Origin: Bifidobacterium breve
Lineage (GTDB): Bacteria; Actinomycetota; Acidimicrobiia; Acidimicrobiales; Acidimicrobilacustridaceae
Direction: 5' to 3'
DNA length: 64,000 nucleotides
Assembly (NCBI GenBank): GCA_945878725.1
Contig: CAMCTY010000002.1
Location: forward strand, 153,479 to 217,478
A model generated the notes under the pieces. The model did no database searches. It saw nothing but the letters and a program-made list of their open reading frames with translations, and was not told the origin of the DNA. Numbering within the stretch: the first letter of the stretch is position 1; the number at the start of each line of letters is the position of its first letter. Shown here piece after piece: positions 35,556 through 43,796 of this stretch. A program made the translations under genes and the position numbers.

Positions 35556-37102
35556 GGCATTTCGATTCGCGACGGGTGCCGGGCATCGCTCGAACGTTTC
35601 AGACGCTGACCTTTTCGCAACGCCGAACCCGAGGCGAACCCAGCGACGATGATGATTCCAGCAGCGAGCCAAAGTGCGAGACGCACACCAGGAAGGGCGA
35701 GTGTCCCGCCGGCGACGGAGATGCTCCCTCCAACGAGTGCCGTAGACATCTGGCCGAGAATCGCGGCGAGTAGGGGACCCATAACCATCGAGATGAGCAC
35801 ACAAAATCGCACCAGCGTGTTGAGTGAACTGAACACGCGCCCGCGCATGTCATCGTGAACTTCCTGCTGCAGCATCGCGAACCCAAGCACGTATACCGGC
35901 CCCACCGAAACACCCATCACGAATACACACGCGACTGCGACGCCCAACGTCGAAGACGCCGCGGCCAAGAACAGCGAGATGCCAGCAGCGAAGAGGGCAC
36001 TCGTGAACACCGTCGTCTGCGGAAGTCGTTTCTGGAAGGTCGAGATGCCGATGACGCCAACCGCAACACCGAAACCGAGCGCTGTCGTGAACAACCCGTA
36101 ACCCGCAGCTCCCGCGTCGAGGACCTCGGTAGAGAACACCGCTCCGAGCGGAATGAGCATGCCGCCACCGATGAGTCCGGTTGCGAGTCCGATGTTCACC
36201 GCTCGAACAGTGTGATTCCCGAAGACCTCGCTCCATCCTTCGCGCAGTTCGTTCAATGTGGCCTTGATATCGAAACGTCGGGAATCGTCATCGAGCGGTG
36301 CGCGCACACGCCGCTCTTTGCGCGACAAGGGCAGCCGGTGAATCATCCATGCAGCGACGAGGAACGTGATGGCATCGAAGTAGAACGCCAACGCCATCTG
36401 GTTGTTGTCGAGCCAGCCGAGTCCCGGGATGTTGCCGATCCAGATCGACACACCGGCGAGAAGCGCAAAGAGCAAAGAGGCGAACGGAAACGTTCCGTAC
36501 GCGGCAGCCAGCGAGAGTGAGTTGGCCGTCGTGAGGTGATCATGAGGAACGAGGTTCGGGACTTCCGCGTCCTTGGCCGGCGACCACAACAGCGTCAACA
36601 CCTCGAGCGCGAGCGAGGCCAGCACCAGACCGATCACGTCGCTCACGAACGGCAGCATCACCATCACGAGAGCGCGGCCGATATCGCAACTGACCATGAC
36701 CTTCTTGCGATCCCAGCGGTCGACGAGGACCCCAGCGAGTGGACCGAAGAAGAAGCCGGGAACAATGCGGGCCGCCATCACCAGCGAGATCGCTCCGGCG
36801 CCGGCGCCACCACCAATCCGGGCGGCGAGAAGGATGATCGCCGAGAAGCCAAGCCAGTCACCAGTGGCGGAGACCACCTGCACCAGCCACAGGCGGAAGA
36901 ATTCCGGAGAACCGAACAATCGAACATGCCATCCGGCGCGATCGTTCGGTGAATCGACACGAATCGTCTCGGTTTCGCTTTGGATGTCGAGGAACAGCGC
37001 CGCCGAAGCCAGGGGCGCGTCGATCGAACCGACAACGTCGGGATCAATCTCGCTCGAGGGAGTTGTTTCGTCGTCCCGGGACTCGGGGCGAGGTACAGCC
37101 AT
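35552..37102 (-). CDS. MFS transporter, 12-helix type, coupled to tmk
   Basis: 516 residues. A hydrophilic ~65-residue N-terminus is followed by about 12 membrane helices, with the MFS A-like motif GVLVDRWDRKKV after helix 2 and a second-half RGRVFSSLN loop. It resembles the MFS_3/enterobactin-exporter-like group. The substrate is unknown. The stop overlaps the tmk start (GTGA). From memory, some Acidimicrobiia carry an MFS-dTMP kinase fusion protein, so the arrangement here may be the unfused form. Confidence 0.9.
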   Translation of the reverse strand: MAVPRPESRDDETTPSSEIDPDVVGSIDAPLASAALFLDIQSETETIRVDSPNDRAGWHVRLFGSPEFFRLWLVQVVSATGDWLGFSAIILLAARIGGGAGAGAISLVMAARIVPGFFFGPLAGVLVDRWDRKKVMVSCDIGRALVMVMLPFVSDVIGLVLASLALEVLTLLWSPAKDAEVPNLVPHDHLTTANSLSLAAAYGTFPFASLLFALLAGVSIWIGNIPGLGWLDNNQMALAFYFDAITFLVAAWMIHRLPLSRKERRVRAPLDDDSRRFDIKATLNELREGWSEVFGNHTVRAVNIGLATGLIGGGMLIPLGAVFSTEVLDAGAAGYGLFTTALGFGVAVGVIGISTFQKRLPQTTVFTSALFAAGISLFLAAASSTLGVAVACVFVMGVSVGPVYVLGFAMLQQEVHDDMRGRVFSSLNTLVRFCVLISMVMGPLLAAILGQMSTALVGGSISVAGGTLALPGVRLALWLAAGIIIVAGFASGSALRKGQRLKRSSDARHPSRIEMP

Positions 37103-37160
37103 GCCTCAACCCTAGAACGGAGGCCCCGAAAGTCGGGGCACCTCCCGGGCCGCGGGATGG

Positions 37161-39974
37161 TCAGTCGTCGTTCGTGACGACCCGCTGCGCCGATGACTTG
37201 CGGACCGTCGCCTTCTTGGTCGCGGCCCGCTTCTTGACGGTCCGTGCCGTCATCATGTCCGGGCCCGATCGGCTGGAGGCCGACTTCTTGGCCGCGGCTT
37301 TCCGCTTCGCCGGAGCCTTCTTCTTGGCGGGGGCCTTCTTATTGACCGCTTTGCCGCCCTCACCATTAGCCACCGAATCGCGTCGACCCTGAAGCAGCTC
37401 GGCACCGCGCTCAGGGCTCAGAGCCACCGGATCGTCGCCCACACGCAATGACGCATTTGTCTCGCCATCGGTCACGTAGGGACCGAACTTGCCGTCCTTG
37501 ATGACCATCGGGCGACCCGTTGCCGGGTCAGGGCCGAGTTCGGCAAGGGGCGGTTTGGCGACGCCGCGTCCCCGACGCTTCGGCTCAGCGAAAAGGCGCA
37601 AGGCCGTCTCGAGGGTGACGGTCAGGAGCTCTTCTTCGGTCTCCAAACTGCGCGACTCGGGCTTGTCGCCCTCACCCTTCGTCAGATACGGGCCGAACTT
37701 GCCGTTCTGCGCCCGGATCTCTTCTTCGGTCGCCGGGTCCTTCCCGAGTACCCGCGGAAAGGCCAGAAGTTCGAGAGCCGTCTCGATCATGACCTCGTAG
37801 GGATCCATCGACTTGAACAACGATGCGCGCTTCGGCTTACCGTCGGGGGCTTCCTCGAGCTCACCGAGTTGTACGTAAGGCCCGAACTTGCCGTTCATCA
37901 CGAACACTGTCAGGCCCGTCTCCGGATCCTCGCCGATCGGCTTGCCTCCCTTCGGCATAGCCAGAAGTTCGATGGCTTTCTCGACAGAGAGATCAGCCGG
38001 CGGAAGCGAATCCGGGATGCTCGCCGTGTCGTTGCCGCGCTGCACATACGGGCCGTACCGGCCTGGCTTGGCGATAACGGGCATGCCATTCGGATCGTCG
38101 CCGAGGAGGAAGGTGTTGATCGCGGCCGCATCGATTTCGGGCAGGCGATCGGTTACGAGATCGCGAAGACCATCCTTACGGACGCCTTCACTCTCAGGAC
38201 CGAAATAGAAATCGGCGAGCGTCGCAACGCGATCGGCATCGCCGTTCGCGATCCGGTCGAGGATTTCCTCGAGGCTGGCGGTGAAGCTGTAGTCGACAAG
38301 TTCGGCGAAGTGCTGCTCGAGCATCGTGGTCACGGCGAACGCTGTCCAGCTCGGAACCAGCGCGGAGCCCTTCTTCCAGACATAACCGCGGTTCTGCACC
38401 GTTTCCATGATCGATGCGTACGTTGACGGACGACCGACACCGAGCTCTTCGAGTTTCGCGACGAGCGATGCTTCGGTGAATCGCGCCGGCGGCTTCGTGA
38501 CATGACCTTCTGGCGTCAGCTCGGTTGCGTCTAGTGAGTCGCCGACCTTCAGCGCAGGAAGTCGACGTTCGGCGTCGTCTCCATCGTCATCGCCGCGCCA
38601 TTCCTCAACCTGCATCCAACCGCGCTCGGTGATCACGGTTCCGGCGGCCGAGAATTCAGCATCGCGTTTCGTCGATGTCGTCGCGCCCAGTCGAACGGTG
38701 ACCGTTTCGCCTATGGCGTCGATCATCTGACTCGCAACGGTCCGTTCCCAAATAATCTCGTAGAGGCGCGCTTCTCCGGGCTGGACTTCGCGTCGAACAT
38801 CTTCCGGCGAGCGGAACCTGTCACCGGAAGGACGGATCGCCTCATGGGCTTCCTGGGCGTTGACTGCCTTCTTCTTCCCCCACGAACGTTGAACCGCCTC
38901 AACCGAACCGGCGCCGAAACGCTCGGTCGCTTCAGCCTTTGCAGCGGCCACCGCCACCTGCGACAAACTGCTGGAGTCGGTTCGCATATACGTGATGTAG
39001 CCCTGCTGATACAGGCTCTGGGCCATCGACATGACCTGCTTCGCCGAGACCTTCAACCGTCGACCTGCCACCTGCTGCAGAGTCGATGTCGTGAACGGAG
39101 CGAAGGGGCGCTTGCGGAATGCCTTCGACTCCACCGAACGGACCGCGAACGGTGATGTGCCGAGTTCCTCAGCAAGTGAACGGGCGGATTGTTCGTCGAG
39201 GATCAGTCGATCAGATCGCTTGAGTGCACCATCGTCGTCGAAGTCGGCACCGGTAGCGATACGCACACCATCGACGGCGAGAAGTTTTGCGTCGAAGGGA
39301 ATCGGCTCGGTCGACGCCGCGAAGGTGCCCTTGACGTCCCACCAATCGGCGGAATGAAACGCCATGATTTCCCGCTCGCGCTCCACGACGAGTCGCGTCG
39401 CCACGCTTTGTACGCGGCCAGCCGACAATCCAGCGCCGACCTTCTTCCAGAGAACTTCCGACAGAAGGAAACCGAAAAGGCGATCGAGACTCCGACGGGT
39501 CTCCTGCGCCTGAACAAGTTCATCGTTGAGTTCGCGCGGATTAGCGAACGCCTCACGGATGGCGGGGCCGGTGATCTCGTGGAAGACCATCCGGTAGACC
39601 GGCATGCCCTTCGGCGGCTTGAGGGCCTCGAGGAGATGCCACGCGATGGCCTCGCCTTCACGATCCTCATCGGTCGCGAGGTAAAGCGAATCGGCGTTTT
39701 TGAGAGCCTTCCTGAGCTCGGCGACGATCGGCTTCTTGTTTTCCGGAACCACGAAATACGCGTGGAAACCATCTTCGGGATCGATTCCCAGACGAGCCCA
39801 CGATTCTTTCTGCTTGTCCTTTGGCAATTCCGTCTTCTTGCGGGGCAAGTCGCGGATATGCCCGACCGAAGCGATCACGGTGGGGGCAGCCCCGCCGGTG
39901 GTCTCCCCGCGGAGGAACTCGGTGATCTTCTTCGCTTTGGTGGGTGATTCGACGATGACGAGCGGTCCGGCCAT
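37161..39974 (-). CDS. topA: DNA topoisomerase I
   Basis: 937 residues. The Toprim domain starts PLVIVESPTKAKKI, with YLATDEDREGEAIAWHL. The active-site Tyr lies in GYITYMRTDSSSLS. Several topo C-terminal repeats follow (each with NGKFGPYV or DGKFGPYV), as in mycobacterial TopA. No Cys4 zinc finger is seen. The last ~65 residues are Lys/Ala/Arg-rich (AAAKK and APAKK units), the basic tail that aids processivity in actinobacterial enzymes. It relaxes negative supercoils. Confidence 0.97.
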   Translation of the reverse strand: MAGPLVIVESPTKAKKITEFLRGETTGGAAPTVIASVGHIRDLPRKKTELPKDKQKESWARLGIDPEDGFHAYFVVPENKKPIVAELRKALKNADSLYLATDEDREGEAIAWHLLEALKPPKGMPVYRMVFHEITGPAIREAFANPRELNDELVQAQETRRSLDRLFGFLLSEVLWKKVGAGLSAGRVQSVATRLVVEREREIMAFHSADWWDVKGTFAASTEPIPFDAKLLAVDGVRIATGADFDDDGALKRSDRLILDEQSARSLAEELGTSPFAVRSVESKAFRKRPFAPFTTSTLQQVAGRRLKVSAKQVMSMAQSLYQQGYITYMRTDSSSLSQVAVAAAKAEATERFGAGSVEAVQRSWGKKKAVNAQEAHEAIRPSGDRFRSPEDVRREVQPGEARLYEIIWERTVASQMIDAIGETVTVRLGATTSTKRDAEFSAAGTVITERGWMQVEEWRGDDDGDDAERRLPALKVGDSLDATELTPEGHVTKPPARFTEASLVAKLEELGVGRPSTYASIMETVQNRGYVWKKGSALVPSWTAFAVTTMLEQHFAELVDYSFTASLEEILDRIANGDADRVATLADFYFGPESEGVRKDGLRDLVTDRLPEIDAAAINTFLLGDDPNGMPVIAKPGRYGPYVQRGNDTASIPDSLPPADLSVEKAIELLAMPKGGKPIGEDPETGLTVFVMNGKFGPYVQLGELEEAPDGKPKRASLFKSMDPYEVMIETALELLAFPRVLGKDPATEEEIRAQNGKFGPYLTKGEGDKPESRSLETEEELLTVTLETALRLFAEPKRRGRGVAKPPLAELGPDPATGRPMVIKDGKFGPYVTDGETNASLRVGDDPVALSPERGAELLQGRRDSVANGEGGKAVNKKAPAKKKAPAKRKAAAKKSASSRSGPDMMTARTVKKRAATKKATVRKSSAQRVVTNDD

Positions 39975-39981
39975 GGCGGAC

Positions 39982-40011
39982 AGGTTGCGAGCAATTCGAC
40001 GCCGCTGTCAA
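39982..40011 (-). promoter_or_regulatory. Candidate topA promoter (leaderless)
   Basis: On the minus strand TTGACA (40006-40011), an 18-bp spacer and CAACCT (39982-39987) end 7 nt before the topA ATG. The -35 is a consensus match, the -10 is moderate, and the spacing implies a leaderless mRNA. Confidence 0.5.
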
Positions 40012-40036
40012 TCGCCAAGATTCGGACGGCCCCACC

Positions 40037-40059
40037 GGGGACCCCTTTCAGGGGTCCCC
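40037..40059 (+). terminator. Hairpin terminator between topA and the cupin gene
   Basis: GGGGACCCCT (40037-40046) pairs with AGGGGTCCCC (40050-40059) over a TTC loop and is followed on the plus strand by GATTTCTTTTCT. As a plus-strand terminator it would stop transcription antisense to topA from entering the cupin gene. Confidence 0.7.
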
Positions 40060-40122
40060 GATTTCTTTTCTCCGGGGGTCAAAGGTTCGTCCGGACCGCC
40101 CCGAATCGGCCATACTCGGCCC

Positions 40123-40536
40123 ATGACCTCCACCCCTTCAGCCCCCCAATCAGGCGATCTCTCGCCCGAAGGTGGCACCGGGGCCGGCTCGGGAGAACTG
40201 CGACCCTGGGGCAATTACGTCATCCTCGATGACGGTCCCCTCGCCAAAGTGAAGCGGATCACGGTCGATCCCGGGCAGCGACTCTCCTATCAACAGCATC
40301 ATCAGCGCGCCGAACACTGGTTTGTGGTTGCCGGCACCGCGATCGTCACGCTCGATGGCACCGAACACCGAGTGGCCTCCGGCGAAGCGATCGATATTCC
40401 GCTCGGCACCGCCCATCGGGTGAGCAACCCAGGCACTGACCCACTCATCTTTATAGAGGTGCAGTTGGGCGACTACTTCGGCGAGGACGACATCGTGCGT
40501 CTCGAAGACGATTACGGCCGAGCACCGAACTCGTAA
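40123..40536 (+). CDS. Cupin, mannose-6-phosphate isomerase type II-like
   Basis: 137 residues from the ATG at 40123. [33 protein letters not shown] (metal His residues), [30 protein letters not shown] and [24 protein letters not shown] match the stand-alone cupin domain of type II phosphomannose isomerase/GDP-mannose pyrophosphorylase. It probably isomerises mannose-6-phosphate or a related sugar. A CATACT box 6 nt before the ATG may be its -10. The acyl-CoA dehydrogenase follows after 22 bp. Confidence 0.9.
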   Translation: MTSTPSAPQSGDLSPEGGTGAGSGELRPWGNYVILDDGPLAKVKRITVDPGQRLSYQQHHQRAEHWFVVAGTAIVTLDGTEHRVASGEAIDIPLGTAHRVSNPGTDPLIFIEVQLGDYFGEDDIVRLEDDYGRAPNS

Positions 40537-40558
40537 CCCCTCCAGAAAAGACGGTCCC

Positions 40559-41788
40559 ATGGACTTCGCATTCAGCCCCCGTGCCACCGAACTGCGCGAT
40601 CGATTGCTCGCGTTCATGGATGAGGAGGTCTATCCAGCCGAATCCGTGTTCGCCGAGCAGATGCGGGCGTCCGGCGATCCCCATCACCATCCCCACGTCC
40701 TTGAGGAACTGAAGGCCAGCGCCCGAGAGCGCGGCCTTTGGAACCTGTTTCTCCCCCGAGTCACCGAGTGGACACCCGATCCCGTCTCGAACGTGGACTA
40801 CGCCCCGCTCGCCGAGATCACCGGCCGCAGCCCCCTCGGCCCGGAATCAGTGAATTCCGCGGCGCCCGACACGGGCAACATGGAAATCCTCGCCCTGTTT
40901 GGTACGCCCGAACAGAAAGATCGCTGGCTTGTGCCGCTGCTTGAAGGCGAGATCCGTTCGTGCTTCGCCATGACCGAACCGGACGTTGCGTCGAGTGATG
41001 CGCGCAACATCCAGCTGTCGATCAAACGCGAAGGCGACGAGTACGTGCTCAACGGTCGCAAATGGTGGATCTCCGGAGCAGCCAATCCGCGTTGCAAGGT
41101 CGCGATCGTCATGGGCAAGACCGATCCCGACGCGCCGACCTACAGCCAGCAGTCGATGGTTCTCGTCCCCATGGACACGCCAGGACTAACTGTTGTCCGC
41201 GATCTTCTGGTGTTCGGTTATAACGATCGAGAAGGTCATTGTGAACTGAACTTCGACAACGTCCGCGTGCCCGTCACGAATCTTCTCGGTGAAGAAGGCA
41301 GCGGTTTCGCCCTCGCACAGTCCCGCCTCGGCCCCGGTCGCATTCACCACTGCATGCGATGCATCGGTATCGCCGAACGCGCGCTTGAACTTATGTGCCG
41401 ACGCGTCACCAACCGCGTCGCCTTCGGAAAGCCACTCGCACAGCAGGGCGTCATCCAGGAGTGGATCGCGGACAGCCGCATTGAGATCGAACAAGCTCGC
41501 TTGCTCACGATGAAAGCGGCATGGCTCATGGACACCGTCGGAAACAAGGGTGCCCGGATCGAGATCTCCGCCATCAAAGTCGTCGCACCGAACATCGCGC
41601 TGAAGGTCGTCGATCGTGCGATCCAAGCGCACGGCGGCGGCGGTGTGTCACAGGACTTCCCGCTCGCAGGCATGTACGCCGGGTTGCGTACGCTGCGCTT
41701 CGCTGACGGACCCGACGAGGTTCATCGCATGCAACTCGCCCGTCGCGAACTTGCGCCGTATCTCGAAGCCGGCAGCGACATCCGCTAG
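40559..41788 (+). CDS. Acyl-CoA dehydrogenase
   Basis: 409 residues. [17 protein letters not shown] and [21 protein letters not shown] mark the FAD/beta domain. [22 protein letters not shown] and the C-terminal [36 protein letters not shown] mark the helical domain. It resembles the larger ACAD subgroup (ACAD10/11-like, FadE-type). It oxidises an acyl-CoA to the enoyl-CoA and passes electrons to ETF. Chain specificity is unknown. It follows the cupin gene closely, but no functional link is evident. Confidence 0.94.
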   Translation: MDFAFSPRATELRDRLLAFMDEEVYPAESVFAEQMRASGDPHHHPHVLEELKASARERGLWNLFLPRVTEWTPDPVSNVDYAPLAEITGRSPLGPESVNSAAPDTGNMEILALFGTPEQKDRWLVPLLEGEIRSCFAMTEPDVASSDARNIQLSIKREGDEYVLNGRKWWISGAANPRCKVAIVMGKTDPDAPTYSQQSMVLVPMDTPGLTVVRDLLVFGYNDREGHCELNFDNVRVPVTNLLGEEGSGFALAQSRLGPGRIHHCMRCIGIAERALELMCRRVTNRVAFGKPLAQQGVIQEWIADSRIEIEQARLLTMKAAWLMDTVGNKGARIEISAIKVVAPNIALKVVDRAIQAHGGGGVSQDFPLAGMYAGLRTLRFADGPDEVHRMQLARRELAPYLEAGSDIR

Positions 41789-41808
41789 TCGGTTTACGGT
41801 TCGACGTT

Positions 41809-43233
41809 TCAGTCGTTCGGGACGAGCTTCGAGGGTTCTTCGTGGAAGAACTCCTCGTTTTCAAGTTCCTCGAGTTCGAGTTCACTTGAACTTGTTCTCG
41901 ATGCCGCCAGCCTGAGGATGAGTACCGACCCAATGGCAGCAACGGCCGACGCGGCCAGAATCCCAACCTTCGCTTCGTCGGTGTACCCCGGCTGGTCGAA
42001 CGCCAGACCGGTAACGAAGAGCGCAACCGTGAAGCCGATTCCGGCGGCCATCGCGATGCCCACCATGTGCACGTTGCTTGCCCCGCGAGGTCGCTTGGCG
42101 ATGCCAAACCGGATGGCCAGCCAGGCAAAGACAAAGACGCCGACAGTCTTGCCAATCACGAGTCCTGCTCCGACGCCCCACGTGACCGTAGAGCTCGCCG
42201 CGGATCGCAGTGCTTCGGAGGTGAGCGGGATGCCCGCGTTGACAAGCGCGAATACGGGGACAATGACGAAGCTGGTCCACGGATGCAGACGATCGACAAG
42301 TCGCTCGTCAACGGGAACTGATTCCTTGATGAGGAACGACGCGGCCTGAACATCGGCGGCCGAGAGCTCGGCTTGGTTTTCAAGTTGATCAGCGATCAGT
42401 TCCCGGTCGAGATCGGGGCGCAGCGGATCGGTGGGCGTAAGGAATCCGAGCGCGACGCCGGCCACGGTGGCATGAATTCCCGATTTGAGCGTGCAGTACC
42501 AAATCACAACACCGATGACCACGTACACCGGGATGTACCAAACCCGACGACGACGAAGCAGATAGACGACACCGAGAAGTCCGACGGCGGCCAGCAGCCA
42601 AGCCAGATTGAAACCGTGGCTGTAGAAGACGGCAATGACGGCGATGGCGCCGAGATCGTCAGCGACAGCAAGGGTGAGAAGAAAGAGCTTCAGGCTCAAC
42701 GGAACACGCTTGCCAAGGAGCGACACGATGCCAACCGCGAACGCAATGTCCGTGGCCATCGGGATGCCCCAGCCATGTGCCGATGGCGTTCCCACATTCA
42801 GAGCGAAATAGATGGCGGCGGGCACGAGCATTCCGCCCAATGCCGCAATGATCGGCAGCGCCGCCGCTCGGCGATCGCGCAGTTCGCCCTTCACCAGCTC
42901 TCGCTTGATCTCCAGCCCGACGACGAAGAAAAAAACGGCCATCAGTGCGTCGTTCACGAACTCCTGCAACGTCAACGACAGCTGAATCGGACCGGCATCG
43001 AGCACGAGATCGGCATTGAGGAAACTCGCGTAGGAGTCCTTCCATGGCGAGTTAGCCCACAGAAGGGCCACAAGAGTTGCGGCAAGAAGAAGAAGCCCGC
43101 TCGCCGCTTCGATCTTGAGGAAGCGCGCTACCGGCCGGGCAACACCGCGAGACAAAAGTCGATCGGTCCCGAGCCACGTGTGCGTCCATGGGTTGCCGTC
43201 ATGAAGTTCGGATTCAGTGCGTTCGGCGCTCAT
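41809..43233 (-). CDS. nhaA: Na+/H+ antiporter NhaA
   Basis: 474 residues, longer than the ~390 of E. coli NhaA. The essential Asp pair is in LTLAVADDLGAIAVIAVFYS. Other family segments are FFFVVGLEIKRELVKGELRD, MATDIAFAVG and KSGIHATVAGVALG. About 12 helices are visible. The N-terminal ~35 residues are hydrophilic and the C-terminal ~35 are highly acidic (SSELELEELENEEFFHEEP), which could sense pH or salt. It exports Na+ in exchange for protons. It is convergent with the acyl-CoA dehydrogenase. Confidence 0.95.
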   Translation of the reverse strand: MSAERTESELHDGNPWTHTWLGTDRLLSRGVARPVARFLKIEAASGLLLLAATLVALLWANSPWKDSYASFLNADLVLDAGPIQLSLTLQEFVNDALMAVFFFVVGLEIKRELVKGELRDRRAAALPIIAALGGMLVPAAIYFALNVGTPSAHGWGIPMATDIAFAVGIVSLLGKRVPLSLKLFLLTLAVADDLGAIAVIAVFYSHGFNLAWLLAAVGLLGVVYLLRRRRVWYIPVYVVIGVVIWYCTLKSGIHATVAGVALGFLTPTDPLRPDLDRELIADQLENQAELSAADVQAASFLIKESVPVDERLVDRLHPWTSFVIVPVFALVNAGIPLTSEALRSAASSTVTWGVGAGLVIGKTVGVFVFAWLAIRFGIAKRPRGASNVHMVGIAMAAGIGFTVALFVTGLAFDQPGYTDEAKVGILAASAVAAIGSVLILRLAASRTSSSELELEELENEEFFHEEPSKLVPND

Positions 43234-43302
43234 CGGTCCCCGGTCTATCGGATGGGCATCGCCCGATCGTTTCGTGTTTATGACTTCTGTATTACGGAGT
43301 CA

Positions 43303-43659
43303 TCATTCGACGAGCAACGCGTCAATGGCGGCATCGATCGACTCATAGATCGGGAGGACTTCAATCAATCTCGTGATCTCAAAATCACGCCTGACCTGCG
43401 GTTCCGCCCCCGTCAGCGCGAGGTCACCACCCTGCAGACGCGTGCGTTTTACGCCACCCAGAATTACTCCGAGCCCAGTTGAATCCAGATAATCGGTGCC
43501 GGCAAGGTCGAGCACGATCTTCGGCGATGGCCCCAAATCCGCGATCGCCTGAATGAGCTGCTGACGAAGTTTCGGGGCCGTGGAGATATCGAGTTCACCG
43601 ATAACGGCGACGATCACGACACCGCCACGACCGGAAGACACGATCAGATCGAAAACCAT
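43303..43659 (-). CDS. STAS-domain anti-sigma factor antagonist
   Basis: 118 residues. It is one STAS domain: VIVAVIGELDISTAPKLRQQL, IVLDLAGTDYLDSTGLGVILG with the phosphorylatable Ser in the DST motif, then RRDFEITRLIEVLPIYES. It resembles SpoIIAA/RsbV-type antagonists that release a sigma factor from an anti-sigma kinase after dephosphorylation. No RsbW-like kinase or partner sigma gene is adjacent. It is a single gene upstream of nhaA on the same strand with a 69-bp gap. Confidence 0.92.
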   Translation of the reverse strand: MVFDLIVSSGRGGVVIVAVIGELDISTAPKLRQQLIQAIADLGPSPKIVLDLAGTDYLDSTGLGVILGGVKRTRLQGGDLALTGAEPQVRRDFEITRLIEVLPIYESIDAAIDALLVE

Positions 43660-43782
43660 CAGCGCATCCTTCAGTCGAGAATCCCGCCAGCCCGCCCTAT
43701 GCGTTATGACCTCGTAAGGCTATCGGTCAATCTTCGAGTACTCGAGGTAACTCCCGGAAGAACGATCGTCGCACCACGCCCC

Positions 43783-43788
43783 TACCAT
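43783..43788 (+). promoter_or_regulatory. Candidate -10 box for the DUF1998 helicase (leaderless)
   Basis: TACCAT lies 8 nt before the ATG at 43797 and there is no ribosome site. Confidence 0.45.
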
Positions 43789-43796
43789 CAACCTTG

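Noticed and set aside
42373..43482. 369-codon plus-strand frame over nhaA
   Set aside because: It is antisense to a membrane transporter with all NhaA motifs, and is strongly charged as expected for the complement of hydrophobic codons.
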